Position numbers and translations under genes: made by a program. DNA of 34,139 bases, taken from contig CAIRXI010000145.1 of NCBI GenBank assembly GCA_903882525.1, forward strand, positions 1-34,139, given 5' to 3'. The notes beneath the pieces are model-generated. The model was given only the letters and a program-made list of their open reading frames with translations. It was not told the DNA's origin and searched no databases. The stretch comes from an uncultured Pseudomonadota bacterium. Its GTDB lineage: Bacteria; Pseudomonadota; Gammaproteobacteria; Burkholderiales; Methylophilaceae. Positions 10,731 to 20,419 of this stretch are shown piece after piece (the first letter of the stretch is position 1; each line of letters opens with the position of its first letter).

Positions 10731-12475
10731 TATAGATCCTCCGCCAAAATCATTTCTGACAAGCCTTTACCGTTTTGTATCATCGGGAATACATTTTCCT
10801 TTTGGTCGGTAATAAAGTCCAGAAATACAAAGCGTGATTTCATCGCAAACGCTTCTTTAAGTGCGCCTTCAACATCACCGGGCTTAGTAATTTGCATACC
10901 TACATGGCCGTAAGCCTCAGCCAATTTCACGAAGTCTGGCAGACTATCCATATAAGATTCTGAATAGCGATTCTCATAGAAAAATTCTTGCCATTGGCGC
11001 ACCATGCCCAAATAGCGGTTATTCAACATAATCACCTTAATTGGCAATTGATATTGTGCGCAAGTTGAAAGCTCTTGAATATTCATTTGAATACTGCCTT
11101 CACCAGTCACGCAAGCAACTTGTGCATTTGGATGCGCAAGTTGTACGCCCATGGCGTAAGGTAAGCCTACCCCCATAGTGCCTAGTCCGCCAGAGTTGAT
11201 CCAACGGCGTGGCTGTTCAAATTTGTAATATTGCGCTGCCCACATTTGGTGTTGGCCTACATCGGAGGTAACAAAGGCTTCACCTTTAGTCACTTCGTGT
11301 AGTTTTTGAATTACGTATTGCGGTTTTATCAGCTCTGAACTTTGTGCAAAATTCATACATTTTTTGCTACGCCATGCGTCGATTTGCTTAAACCAAGATG
11401 CGAGTTCGACCGTGTTTTGTTTCGGCTTTTCAGTGGCAATCAGCTCATTCATATCAGCCAACACAGATTTCACATCACCAACAATCGGCACATCAATTTT
11501 TACGCGTTTTGAAATTGAAGATGGATCAATATCAATATGAATAATGGTACGTGGATTGGATAAGAAATGTGCTGTGTTGCCAATCACGCGATCATCAAAT
11601 CTCGCACCTACAGCTAATAGTACGTCGCAGTCTTGCATCGCCATATTAGCTTCGTAAGTGCCGTGCATACCAAGCATACCCAAGAACTTTGGGTCAGAGG
11701 CTGGAAAGCCACCTAAACCCATTAGGGTGCTGGTAATAGGAAGGCCTAGCGATTGAATCAGCTTCATTAGATGCTCTGAAGCATCACCCAACACCACGCC
11801 GCCGCCTGAGTACACCATAGGGCGTTTCGCTTCAGTCAGCAACTTGAGCGCTTTCTTGATCTGGCCTAAATGACCTTTGGTTACAGGGTTGTACGAACGC
11901 AGATGTACTGTTTCTGGGTAGTCAAAGTCACAGAAATGCGCAGTGATGTCCTTAGGAATATCCACCAAAACTGGTCCTGGACGACCACTGGCAGCCACGT
12001 AGAATGCTTTCTTCATGGTGGCAGCAATATCTTTTACATCTTTAACCAAGAAGTTATGTTTTACGCATGGGCGTGTAATACCAACGGTATCGCACTCTTG
12101 AAACGCATCTTCGCCGATGGCATAAGTGGGTACTTGACCACTAATGATGACCATAGGAATTGAATCCATATAGGCGGTAGCAATTCCCGTCACGGCGTTA
12201 GTCGCGCCGGGACCAGACGTAACGAGCGCAACACCCACTTTGCCGGTAGAGCGTGAATATGCATCGGCCGCATGTAATGCTGCCTGTTCATGGCGCACTA
12301 AGATATGCTTAAATGTATCTTGATGAAAAATAGCGTCATAAATATGCAAGACGGCCCCGCCTGGGTAGCCGAATACAAATTCAACGTTTTCTTCATGCAA
12401 GCAGCGAATTAAAATTTCCGCGCCTGAGAGTTGTTTAGAGCTGTTTGCCATGCCTGGTTCCATTGCGAATTTCAT
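10730..12475 (-). CDS. ilvB: Acetolactate synthase large subunit (start could be 12451, MANSSKQLSG)
   Basis: FGYPGGAVLHIYDA, RHEQAALHAADAYSRSTGKVGV, TPP motif region GEGSIQMNIQELSTCAQYQLPIKVIMLNN; followed by ilvH. Confidence 0.97.
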   Translation of the reverse strand: MKFAMEPGMANSSKQLSGAEILIRCLHEENVEFVFGYPGGAVLHIYDAIFHQDTFKHILVRHEQAALHAADAYSRSTGKVGVALVTSGPGATNAVTGIATAYMDSIPMVIISGQVPTYAIGEDAFQECDTVGITRPCVKHNFLVKDVKDIAATMKKAFYVAASGRPGPVLVDIPKDITAHFCDFDYPETVHLRSYNPVTKGHLGQIKKALKLLTEAKRPMVYSGGGVVLGDASEHLMKLIQSLGLPITSTLMGLGGFPASDPKFLGMLGMHGTYEANMAMQDCDVLLAVGARFDDRVIGNTAHFLSNPRTIIHIDIDPSSISKRVKIDVPIVGDVKSVLADMNELIATEKPKQNTVELASWFKQIDAWRSKKCMNFAQSSELIKPQYVIQKLHEVTKGEAFVTSDVGQHQMWAAQYYKFEQPRRWINSGGLGTMGVGLPYAMGVQLAHPNAQVACVTGEGSIQMNIQELSTCAQYQLPIKVIMLNNRYLGMVRQWQEFFYENRYSESYMDSLPDFVKLAEAYGHVGMQITKPGDVEGALKEAFAMKSRFVFLDFITDQKENVFPMIQNGKGLSEMILAEDL

Positions 12476-12638
12476 GTCTAGTCAAAAACATGAAGGGTTA
12501 TCCCTTAGTGATGCTTGTTTTTATTGTTATTTTACCAACCCTACACCTTAACGGTTTGAGCTTATTTGGTCAAGGATGAAAGTTTAATGACTGGCTCATT
12601 TGTTGAAAAATCAACAAGATTGATGCAGATATAGGAGT

Positions 12639-12684
12639 GTATTTAGAATTTCCAGAACATTGTGTTGCGCCATGTTCTAAATAC
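12639..12684. repeat. Overlapping inverted repeats in nadC-ilvB intergenic region
   Basis: GTATTTAGAA (12639-12648)/TTCTAAATAC (12675-12684) and AGAACAT (12654-12660)/ATGTTCT (12672-12678), sharing TTCT at 12675-12678. Confidence 0.75.
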
Positions 12685-12696
12685 AGGGGGAGATTT

Positions 12697-13581
12697 TTAT
12701 GAAATTAGACTTCCAATGCGCATGGAAAAGTCAATGGCATGTACATGCTTAGTGAGTGCGCCGATGGAAATCCGGTCTACCCCAGTCATTGCAACTTCAA
12801 GCACATTATCTAAACTGATGCCACCCGAGGCTTCTAAAATAGCCGTCTGATCGCGATACGCATTTATTTTGACCGCTGCGCGCAGTAAATCAATGCTAAA
12901 GTTATCCAGTAAAACACTGGTGGCGCCGGCGTCTAAGGCTTGTTCAAGCTGATCTAGACTCTCAACTTCAATTTGTATATGAGCGCCTCCAGCTAGGGCT
13001 AAGGCTTGCTGCATTACGACGCTAATGCTTCCCGCAGCGGCAATGTGATTTTCCTTAATTAAAATACCATCGTATAAAGCTAAGCGTTGATTATGCCCAC
13101 CACCTATGGTTACTGCGTATTTTTGCGCCAGCCTTAACTGAGGAATAGTTTTGCGGGTATCTAAGATTTGAGTTTTTGTACCAGCCACTACATCTACATA
13201 TTTACGCGTTTCAGTCGCTGTAGCGGAGAGCGTTTGTAAAAAATTGAGTGCGCAGCGTTCAGCCGTGAGTAAAGCACGCGCTGCGCCGCTAATTTCGCAT
13301 AGCACTTGATTGGAATGCACGCGCTCACCTTCTGCTACTAGCCAATCAATGGTGACGTTGGGATCTAGATGTTTAAAGCAGGTATTTACCCACTCTATAC
13401 CGCAAATGATCGCATTCTCACGCACTACGATACTGGCGGTTGCTAACTGCGCTGCAGGAAGGAGTTGCGCCGTAAGGTCGCCGCTCCCTATATCTTCAGC
13501 TAGCGCTAACACCACTTGATTGAGCACCAATTGCTTGAAGGCTGGAGTTTCCGGAGGGTAGGCTAGTGTAAATAAAGTCAT
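12697..13581 (-). CDS. nadC: Nicotinate-nucleotide pyrophosphorylase (carboxylating)
   Basis: LAEDIGSGDLTAQLLP, ERCALNFLQTLSATAT, ILDTRKTIPQLRLAQKYAVTIGGGHNQR, EASGGISLDNV. Confidence 0.96.
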   Translation of the reverse strand: MTLFTLAYPPETPAFKQLVLNQVVLALAEDIGSGDLTAQLLPAAQLATASIVVRENAIICGIEWVNTCFKHLDPNVTIDWLVAEGERVHSNQVLCEISGAARALLTAERCALNFLQTLSATATETRKYVDVVAGTKTQILDTRKTIPQLRLAQKYAVTIGGGHNQRLALYDGILIKENHIAAAGSISVVMQQALALAGGAHIQIEVESLDQLEQALDAGATSVLLDNFSIDLLRAAVKINAYRDQTAILEASGGISLDNVLEVAMTGVDRISIGALTKHVHAIDFSMRIGSLIS

Positions 13582-13676
13582 GAAAAAATGAGTCGGTTGT
13601 GCTGATTAAACCAGCAAGCTTGAATTATAATGCTAGCTAGACTTTACTCTAATAAAAATTAAACTATTGCCATACC

Positions 13677-14282
13677 ATGAAACTTTTATATACCGTTAAT
13701 AGCCCTTATGCACGAAAAGTTCGCATAGTGGCCACAGAAAAACATATTGTGCTTGATCTCACGGAAGTAGTTTTGGCCGCGCCGGATTGCCAAGTGTCAC
13801 AATATAATCCGCTGGGAAAAGTGCCAGTGCTCATTTTGGATGATGGTGAAAGTTTGTATGACTCGCGCGTCATTGTGGAGTACTTGGACAATCGCACCCC
13901 GTTGGCGCATTTAATCCCACAAGTGAATGGTGCAAAAACGACAGTGAGGCGCTGGGAAGCTTTAGCTGATGGCGTGTGTGATGCCGCGGTTGCCGTGATG
14001 TTAGAACAGCGCAGAGCGGTGCAAGATGCCGGAGTGCTAACCAAGCATATGGACAAGGTGACAAGAGGCTTGCAAGTGCTTAATCACGATTTAGGTCAAA
14101 ATAAATGGTGTTTTGGCAACGGTCTGACGCTAGCCGACATTGCTGTTGGCTGTATGTTGGGATATGTGCAACTGCGTTTTAGCGCAGTGATTAATCTAGA
14201 GTCGGAATATCCAAATTTACAGCGCCTAAATAAGGCGTTGCTAACACGCCAGTCATTTCAGGACAGCCTTCCTCAGGTTTAG
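13677..14282 (+). CDS. Glutathione S-transferase family protein (YibF-like)
   Basis: MKLLYTVNSPYARKVRIVATEK, NPLGKVPVLILDDGESLYDSRVIVEYLD, GNGLTLADIAVGCML. Confidence 0.88.
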   Translation: MKLLYTVNSPYARKVRIVATEKHIVLDLTEVVLAAPDCQVSQYNPLGKVPVLILDDGESLYDSRVIVEYLDNRTPLAHLIPQVNGAKTTVRRWEALADGVCDAAVAVMLEQRRAVQDAGVLTKHMDKVTRGLQVLNHDLGQNKWCFGNGLTLADIAVGCMLGYVQLRFSAVINLESEYPNLQRLNKALLTRQSFQDSLPQV

Positions 14283-14296
14283 GTCGCACATCGCTC

Positions 14297-15418
14297 TTAC
14301 AAGGGGGCGGTAATAATTCCGCCACCTAGGCAAACATTGCTTTCATAGACTACAGCAGACTGCCCCGGCGTTACCGCCCATTGTTTTTGCCCAAATTTAA
14401 TCTCCACTTCATCAGTGCTTAAGCGTTCAATTTCGCAGGGCGCATCAGGTTGGCGATAACGTGTTTTTGCGGCGTATACCCAATTAGTCTGAGGCCTGTC
14501 ATCAACTTCAGTACCAGCTATCCAATGTAATTGACTGGCTAACAAGCCGTCACTTAGAAGTAATGGATGCGTATGACCTTGCACTACGATCAGTATGTTA
14601 GCATCCATGTCTTTAGCCGCCACAAACCAAGGCTCACCATTACTTTCACGACTCCCGCCAATTTTTAGACCTTGGCGTTGACCTATGGTGTAATACATCA
14701 AACCTTCATGTCGACCAACTAGTTTGCCTTCCGGTGTTTTGATGTCACCAGGTTCACGCGGTAAATATTGGCTTAAGAACTCTTGGAATGGGCGTTCTCC
14801 GATAAAGCAAATGCCAGTAGAATCTTTCTTCTCCGCGTTAATCAATCCAGCGTCACGCGCTATCTCTCGCACTTCACGCTTTAAGTAACTGCCTAGTGGA
14901 AATAGAGTTTTTGAGAGTTGCGCTTGATTTAAGCGATATAAAAAATAGCTTTGATCTTTGCTGCCATCATCGGCTTTCAGTAATTGAAATAAGCCAGGTC
15001 TTAGCGGATTTTCTCGTACTTGCGCATAATGGCCAGTGGCTATGACGTCAGCACCCAAGCTCATGGCATGGTCTAAAAAAGCTTTAAACTTAATCTCGGC
15101 ATTGCATAAAATGTCTGGGTTAGGTGTGCGCCCGGCTTTATATTCACTTAAGAAATTAGAGAAGACGCGATCTTTATATTCCGCACTAAAGTTAACCGCT
15201 TCAATATCAATGCCAATTTTATCGGCCACTGAAACTGCATCAATCAAATCTTGTTTGCTTGAACAGTATTCATCTGTGTCGTCATCTTCCCAGTTTTTCA
15301 TAAACAAGCCTGTCACTTCATAGCCTTGTTGTTTAAGTAATAGCGCAGTAACTGACGAGTCAACGCCACCGGAAAGGCCTACGACCACTTTCTTTCTTTG
15401 TGCTTTATTCAGATTCAT
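14297..15418 (-). CDS. mnmA: tRNA-specific 2-thiouridylase MnmA
   Basis: [70 protein letters not shown]. Confidence 0.97.
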   Translation of the reverse strand: MNLNKAQRKKVVVGLSGGVDSSVTALLLKQQGYEVTGLFMKNWEDDDTDEYCSSKQDLIDAVSVADKIGIDIEAVNFSAEYKDRVFSNFLSEYKAGRTPNPDILCNAEIKFKAFLDHAMSLGADVIATGHYAQVRENPLRPGLFQLLKADDGSKDQSYFLYRLNQAQLSKTLFPLGSYLKREVREIARDAGLINAEKKDSTGICFIGERPFQEFLSQYLPREPGDIKTPEGKLVGRHEGLMYYTIGQRQGLKIGGSRESNGEPWFVAAKDMDANILIVVQGHTHPLLLSDGLLASQLHWIAGTEVDDRPQTNWVYAAKTRYRQPDAPCEIERLSTDEVEIKFGQKQWAVTPGQSAVVYESNVCLGGGIITAPL

Positions 15419-15473
15419 AGCATTTTAATTTAATGGTGTTCTAATTTTAAGTTGTTTGGTTGGTAACAGGTGT

Positions 15474-15950
15474 TTATAAGTGGGTGACTACCGACAATGG
15501 AAATTGTTGGCCACGCAGATAGTCTTCTATACAGGAAAGTACTTGCGGGCTGCGCAGAAGTTGCTGCTTGCTACGAATCTCATCAATAGTCATCCACACT
15601 GCTCGAATAATACCTTCATCAAGCGCCAGTAGTGGTTGATGATTGCTGACGCAGCCGATATAGGCGAAGCGTAAATAAGTAGTGTCGTTATGCTCATGCT
15701 TCCAATGATAAATACCAAGCAATGCTTGTGGTTCAAACTGATAAGCCGTTTCTTCCAGAGTTTCGCGCACTACCGCTTGCAATAGGCTTTCGTTGTCTTC
15801 TAAATGGCCGGCGGGTTGATTAAATCGATTGCCGCGATCAGTACTTTCCTCTACCAATAAAAATTTACCATCTTGTTCAACGATGGCGGCGACGGTGGCA
15901 TGTGGCATCCATTGTATGTCTTGGGTCATGGTGGAGGTCTTTATAGGCAT
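15474..15950 (-). CDS. nudJ: Nudix hydrolase, NudJ-like phosphatase (start uncertain)
   Basis: HATVAAIVEQDGKFLLVEE, GHLEDNESLLQAVVRETLEETAYQF Nudix box; next to mnmA as in other proteobacteria. Confidence 0.8.
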   Translation of the reverse strand: MPIKTSTMTQDIQWMPHATVAAIVEQDGKFLLVEESTDRGNRFNQPAGHLEDNESLLQAVVRETLEETAYQFEPQALLGIYHWKHEHNDTTYLRFAYIGCVSNHQPLLALDEGIIRAVWMTIDEIRSKQQLLRSPQVLSCIEDYLRGQQFPLSVVTHL

Positions 15951-16011
15951 GTTTATTAATCGAGTACTACTATTTTAACCCGAACGCTGCCAATTATGTG
16001 CTGCCTGACTT

Positions 16012-16647
16012 TTACATTCCTAACTTAGGAAATAAGCCGAGCAAGCCGTGCGCACAAAATTCAACGGCCATGGCGGCTAAGATTAAGCCCATTAAGCGCG
16101 TTACGATATTGATGCCTATACTCCCCAGTTGGTTAGAGATAGGCACTGAAAGTCTCAGTACCACCCAGATCACGCAAGCAACAGTGACAATCGGGACTAG
16201 CAATGATAAATGCCAGAGGATGCCACTATTTTGTTGCGCCGCAATAATCATATTGCTGATTGCACCAGGGCCAGCTAGCAATGGAATACTCAGTGGCACG
16301 ATGGCAATGACTTTACGTTCAGCTAAGGTTTGTGCTTCCTCAGGTGTTTGCCGGGTGCCACTTTGCTTGCCGTGCATCATAGAGATTGCGATTAGTAGCA
16401 ATAAGATGCCTCCACCCACTTGAAATGAAGGGATGGAGATGCCAAAAAAACTTAGAATCTGGTCGCCTAGAAAGGCCGCGACAGATAGAACGGTAAATAC
16501 GCTAATAGCAACAGTTTTTGCAGTTCTGGCACGGTCTCTGCGGTTCCAGCCATCGGTGGCGCTGATAAAAATTGGGAGACTGCCAATCGGGTTAACGATG
16601 GCAAATAAAGCGATGGTCACTTTAATCAGTGGAGCCCAGTCTGTCAT
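16012..16647 (-). CDS. MarC family integral membrane protein
   Basis: Multiple hydrophobic helices; ALFAIVNPIGSLPIFISAT, AIVPLSIPLLAGPGAISNMI. Confidence 0.9.
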   Translation of the reverse strand: MTDWAPLIKVTIALFAIVNPIGSLPIFISATDGWNRRDRARTAKTVAISVFTVLSVAAFLGDQILSFFGISIPSFQVGGGILLLLIAISMMHGKQSGTRQTPEEAQTLAERKVIAIVPLSIPLLAGPGAISNMIIAAQQNSGILWHLSLLVPIVTVACVIWVVLRLSVPISNQLGSIGINIVTRLMGLILAAMAVEFCAHGLLGLFPKLGM

Positions 16648-16753
16648 GGTGAACCTTTCCAGTAAAATATGGTTTTAAAGTCATTAATGATTTGTTAATT
16701 TAACTATAGTAAATTAAAGTGCAATCATTGAGTAAGCAAATTTGAGTAAGTAA

Positions 16754-17359
16754 ATGTTGAAGTCTTCAGTTTTATCCCAACCCATCATATATCTTGCTTC
16801 ACGTAGCCCGCGCCGCGTAGAGTTGTTATTGCAGATCGGAGTGAAATGCGAAACACTACCTGCAGACATCGATGAAACGCAATTAAACCAAGAGTCTGCG
16901 CAAAATTATGTCATACGCTTGGCGCGGCAAAAAGCTGAAGCATGTATACAGACACTTACAAAGACTCAGCGTGAGCGCCCAGTTTTGGCGGCAGACACCA
17001 CGGTGGAGTTGGCGGGAGCGTTGCTAGGTAAGCCTGAACATGATAACGATGCTCGTATTATGCTTCAGGCATTATCTGGTAGCTTGCATCATGTACATAC
17101 TGCAGTGGCATTAGCTGTTGCCGATCACATTGAGGTTGCAATCTCCACGACACTGGTTGAAATGATTACGCTGACGGCAGCGCAAATAGATGCTTATATC
17201 GCAAGCGGTGAGCACAAAGATAAGGCGGGTAGTTATGGGATACAGGGTTTGGCCGGGGCATGGATTAAGCGTATTGAAGGCAGTTATAGTGGTGTGATGG
17301 GCTTGCCTGTCTACGAAACAGCGGCACTTTTAAGAAAGCACGGCATTATCTCAATATAG
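16754..17359 (+). CDS. maf: Maf-like nucleoside triphosphate pyrophosphatase (septum formation inhibitor family)
   Basis: IYLASRSPRRVELLLQIGV, VLAADTTVELAGALLGKPEHDNDARIMLQALSG, DKAGSYGIQGLAGAWIKRIEGSYSGVMGLPVYET. Confidence 0.95.
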   Translation: MLKSSVLSQPIIYLASRSPRRVELLLQIGVKCETLPADIDETQLNQESAQNYVIRLARQKAEACIQTLTKTQRERPVLAADTTVELAGALLGKPEHDNDARIMLQALSGSLHHVHTAVALAVADHIEVAISTTLVEMITLTAAQIDAYIASGEHKDKAGSYGIQGLAGAWIKRIEGSYSGVMGLPVYETAALLRKHGIISI

Positions 17360-17416
17360 CAATATTAGCCACAAATTCAAGACAAATATTAAATAAAAGT
17401 TAAAAGAGAATCTAAA

Positions 17417-18868
17417 TTGAGTGAAGAGATACTAATCAACGTAACCCCACAAGAAACACGCATTGCCATGATGGAGAATGGTGTAGTGCAAGAGTTGCAA
17501 ATTGAACGGGGTTCATCTCTTGGCTTGGTTGGCAATGTCTACCGAGGTGTCGTGTGTCGCGTATTGCCGGGCATGCAGTCAGCCTTTGTAGAAATAGGTT
17601 TGCAACGTGCGGCTTTTTTGCACGCAGGCGATATTTTCGAATGTGGTGATGCTAGCTTGCAGCGGCCGATACAAGAGGTGCTTCGTGAAGGGCAGTCGCT
17701 GATGGTGCAGGTGATTAAGGAGCCAATAGGTACCAAGGGCGCACGACTCACCACACAAATTAGTATTGCTGGACGTTTTCTAGTCTATTTGCCACAGCAA
17801 GAGCATATTGGCGTATCGCAACGCATAGAGCTAGAGTCGGAGCGGGAATTGTTAAAAGCACGCCTATTGAGCCTGTTGCCAGAGCCCAGAATTGGAGGCT
17901 ATATCATTAGAACTATGTCGGAAGCGGCTTCAGATTTGGAGTTGCGCGCAGATATAGATTACCTAAGCAAAACATGGGCGCACATTGTGGCTCAAAGCAC
18001 CACGGTACCAGAACGCTCGTTGATTTTTCAAGACTTAAATTTAGCCATGCGTGTGCTGCGAGATGTACTGAATGACGACACGGAAGTGGTGCGTATTGAT
18101 TCAAGTGAAACCTACCAAAAATTAACTGATTTTGCCAATTTATATGCCATTACGGCGTTGGATAAGTTAGTCCATTATCAAGGTGAGCGACCACTATTTG
18201 ATTTGTACAACATTGAACAAGAAATTGAAAAAGCGATGTCACGTAAAGTGGAACTCAAATCAGGTGGCTATTTGATTTTTGATCAGACTGAAGCCCTGAC
18301 CACAGTGGATGTGAATACCGGCAGTTTTGTGAGTGGTAAAAATCTATCCGACACTATATTTAAAACCAATTTAGAAGCAGCGCAATCAATTGCGCGCCAG
18401 TTACGACTCAGAAATTTGGGCGGGATTATTATCATTGATTTTATTGATATGGATGAAGATACCCAACGCGATGCGGTGCTAGAAGAGTTGCAAAAAGCGG
18501 TAGCGCGAGATCGCGCACGCACGGGTATTAACGGCTTTACGCCGCTAGGATTGGTTGAGATGACGCGTAAACGCACGCGTGAAAGTTTGGCGCATATACT
18601 TTGTGAAACGTGCGTAAGCTGCCAGGGTCGTGGCGAAATCAAAACGGCACAAACGGTATGTTATGAAATTTTACGTGAGTTGCTTCGTGAGGCGCGCCAG
18701 TTTAATGCGCGCGAACTTCGTGTGTTAGCTGCACCTAAGGTGATTGATATGTTACTGGATGAAGAGTCACAAAGCTTGGCTAATCTATCTGACTTTATTG
18801 GTAAACCGATTTCTTTGCAGGTTGAACAGCATTACAGCCAAGAGTCGTTTGATATTATTTTGATGTAG
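17417..18868 (+). CDS. rng: Ribonuclease G (TTG start)
   Basis: EILINVTPQETRIAMMENG, S1-like GNVYRGVVCRVLPGMQSAFVEIGLQRAAFLHAGDI, TVDVNTGSFVSGKN, IIIDFIDMDED, CETCVSCQGRG. Confidence 0.96.
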   Translation: MSEEILINVTPQETRIAMMENGVVQELQIERGSSLGLVGNVYRGVVCRVLPGMQSAFVEIGLQRAAFLHAGDIFECGDASLQRPIQEVLREGQSLMVQVIKEPIGTKGARLTTQISIAGRFLVYLPQQEHIGVSQRIELESERELLKARLLSLLPEPRIGGYIIRTMSEAASDLELRADIDYLSKTWAHIVAQSTTVPERSLIFQDLNLAMRVLRDVLNDDTEVVRIDSSETYQKLTDFANLYAITALDKLVHYQGERPLFDLYNIEQEIEKAMSRKVELKSGGYLIFDQTEALTTVDVNTGSFVSGKNLSDTIFKTNLEAAQSIARQLRLRNLGGIIIIDFIDMDEDTQRDAVLEELQKAVARDRARTGINGFTPLGLVEMTRKRTRESLAHILCETCVSCQGRGEIKTAQTVCYEILRELLREARQFNARELRVLAAPKVIDMLLDEESQSLANLSDFIGKPISLQVEQHYSQESFDIILM

Positions 18869-18892
18869 CTAACGCTACGGACCCAACAGTAT

Positions 18893-18913
18893 TGCCCTCT
18901 GCCCTCTGCCCTG
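18893..18913. repeat. 7-bp tandem repeat, three units (TGCCCTC, TGCCCTC, TGCCCTG)
   Basis: Direct reading of rng-yggT intergenic region. Confidence 0.8.
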
Positions 18914-18948
18914 TGGTCGATGTCGTGAAAGTCTAAGGCTCAGTGTTG

Positions 18949-19524
18949 CTACATCATGGCGAGTAAGTTGTTTTCTAATGGAATTAATATGGTGATATGC
19001 AGTAACTGTGCTGCAATGATAAAGACGAGCGGGGTTAAATCAACATTACCCGCTGTAGGAATATATCTCCTTAACCAACTCAATACTGGGTTGGTCAGAT
19101 TAGATAGCACTGGTGCAATCGGGGTATAGGGATTCACCCAGCTTAAAATTGCTTGGATTAATACTGCGTATAGAAAGATAGTGAGGCTCATGCTGGCTAT
19201 ACTCAGCGCCGCTATTCCCAGCATGACTAGCCAAATATGGCTACCCACAATCAAGAAAGGAAAGCCTTTTAGCCAAAAGCTAAATAGTGATAGTACTACC
19301 TGAGTGCTGTAGGCTAGCAGCAATGTTGAAAGATCTAAACGACCTATGCTGGGCACTACGCGGCGAGTCGGTTTAACGGCGAAGTTTGTAAGGGATACTA
19401 TGACTTGTGCTGCCTGCGTCTGAAAAGACACTTTGGTCAATTGAAAATAGAATCGCAACAAAAATGCTAGGGTAAGCAGGTCGAGAAGCGTGTTTAATAA
19501 GAATAATATGGCGTTGTTTAACAT
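18949..19524 (-). CDS. YggT family membrane protein
   Basis: Hydrophobic protein, two copies of YggT-like unit; QAILSWVNPYTPIAPVLSNLTNPVLSWLRRYIP. Confidence 0.9.
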   Translation of the reverse strand: MLNNAILFLLNTLLDLLTLAFLLRFYFQLTKVSFQTQAAQVIVSLTNFAVKPTRRVVPSIGRLDLSTLLLAYSTQVVLSLFSFWLKGFPFLIVGSHIWLVMLGIAALSIASMSLTIFLYAVLIQAILSWVNPYTPIAPVLSNLTNPVLSWLRRYIPTAGNVDLTPLVFIIAAQLLHITILIPLENNLLAMM

Positions 19525-19548
19525 GCTGATGATTCCCTTAGTTTACTT

Positions 19549-20361
19549 TTATTGCTGTGATCCAAGATCATCACCTAGTAACGATGATTTGTCTGCTGCA
19601 GCTTTAGCGGCCTTTAAAATAATGGCTTTAATACCCCCAGCTTCAAGGGCCAGTATGCCTTGTTCAGTAGTGCCGCCCTTAGAGGTGACTTGTGCGCGTA
19701 AGGATTGAATGTCGTCGGTGCTTTCCACCGCGAGTAAACTAGCCCCAGCAAATGTTTGAAGTGCAAGCATGCGCGCTTGATCGGCTGTTAAACCTAGTGC
19801 AAGCGCAGCTTCTTGCAGTGCCTCTATTAGGTAGAACACATAGGCTGGGCCACTGCCAGATATGGCAGTCACCGCATCCATTTTTGTTTCGTCATCTAAC
19901 CATAATGTGAGGCCAACCGCTTTTAGTATAGTGGTGGCTTGTTCGCGTTGTAGTTGGCTTACAGCCGGATTCGCAAAAAGAGCAGAAACGCCGGCCTGAA
20001 TTTGGGCAGGGGTGTTGGGCATGACGCGGACTACAGAGGGGTAATGATTAAGCCAGCGTGAGATATCACTACTGCGCACACCCGCTGCAATTGAAATAAT
20101 CAGTTGCGAGCTCAGTATCTGCGTTAATTCAGAGCATACCGATAGCAATTGTTGAGGCTTTACGGCCAGCACGATGACGTCGGTATTGCGGATGTCCGCA
20201 TAACTGGCTGTGACCCCTACATTAAATTCTGCGGCCAGTTGAGTGCGCTTTTCTGCGTCTAGTTCCAGCACGGTAATGGTTGTCATGGCCAAGCCATTAT
20301 TTTTTAATCCACTGATAATCGCGCGTGCCATATTGCCGCCACCGATAAAGCTAATATTCAT
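19549..20361 (-). CDS. proC: Pyrroline-5-carboxylate reductase
   Basis: ISFIGGGNMARAIISGL, VRVMPNTPAQIQAGVSAL, VTAISGSGPAYVFYLIEAL, LRAQVTSKGGTTEQGI. Confidence 0.96.
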   Translation of the reverse strand: MNISFIGGGNMARAIISGLKNNGLAMTTITVLELDAEKRTQLAAEFNVGVTASYADIRNTDVIVLAVKPQQLLSVCSELTQILSSQLIISIAAGVRSSDISRWLNHYPSVVRVMPNTPAQIQAGVSALFANPAVSQLQREQATTILKAVGLTLWLDDETKMDAVTAISGSGPAYVFYLIEALQEAALALGLTADQARMLALQTFAGASLLAVESTDDIQSLRAQVTSKGGTTEQGILALEAGGIKAIILKAAKAAADKSSLLGDDLGSQQ

Positions 20362-20419
20362 GGTAAATAATTTCCAATTTTGTCTCGGGTTAAATATGGT
20401 GGCATTAAGCTCAATGAGG

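Noticed and set aside
15998-16423. 141-aa plus-strand ORF
   Set aside because: Antisense to the MarC-family gene; no motif.
18283-18642. 119-aa minus-strand ORF
   Set aside because: Antisense within rng; no motif or start signal.
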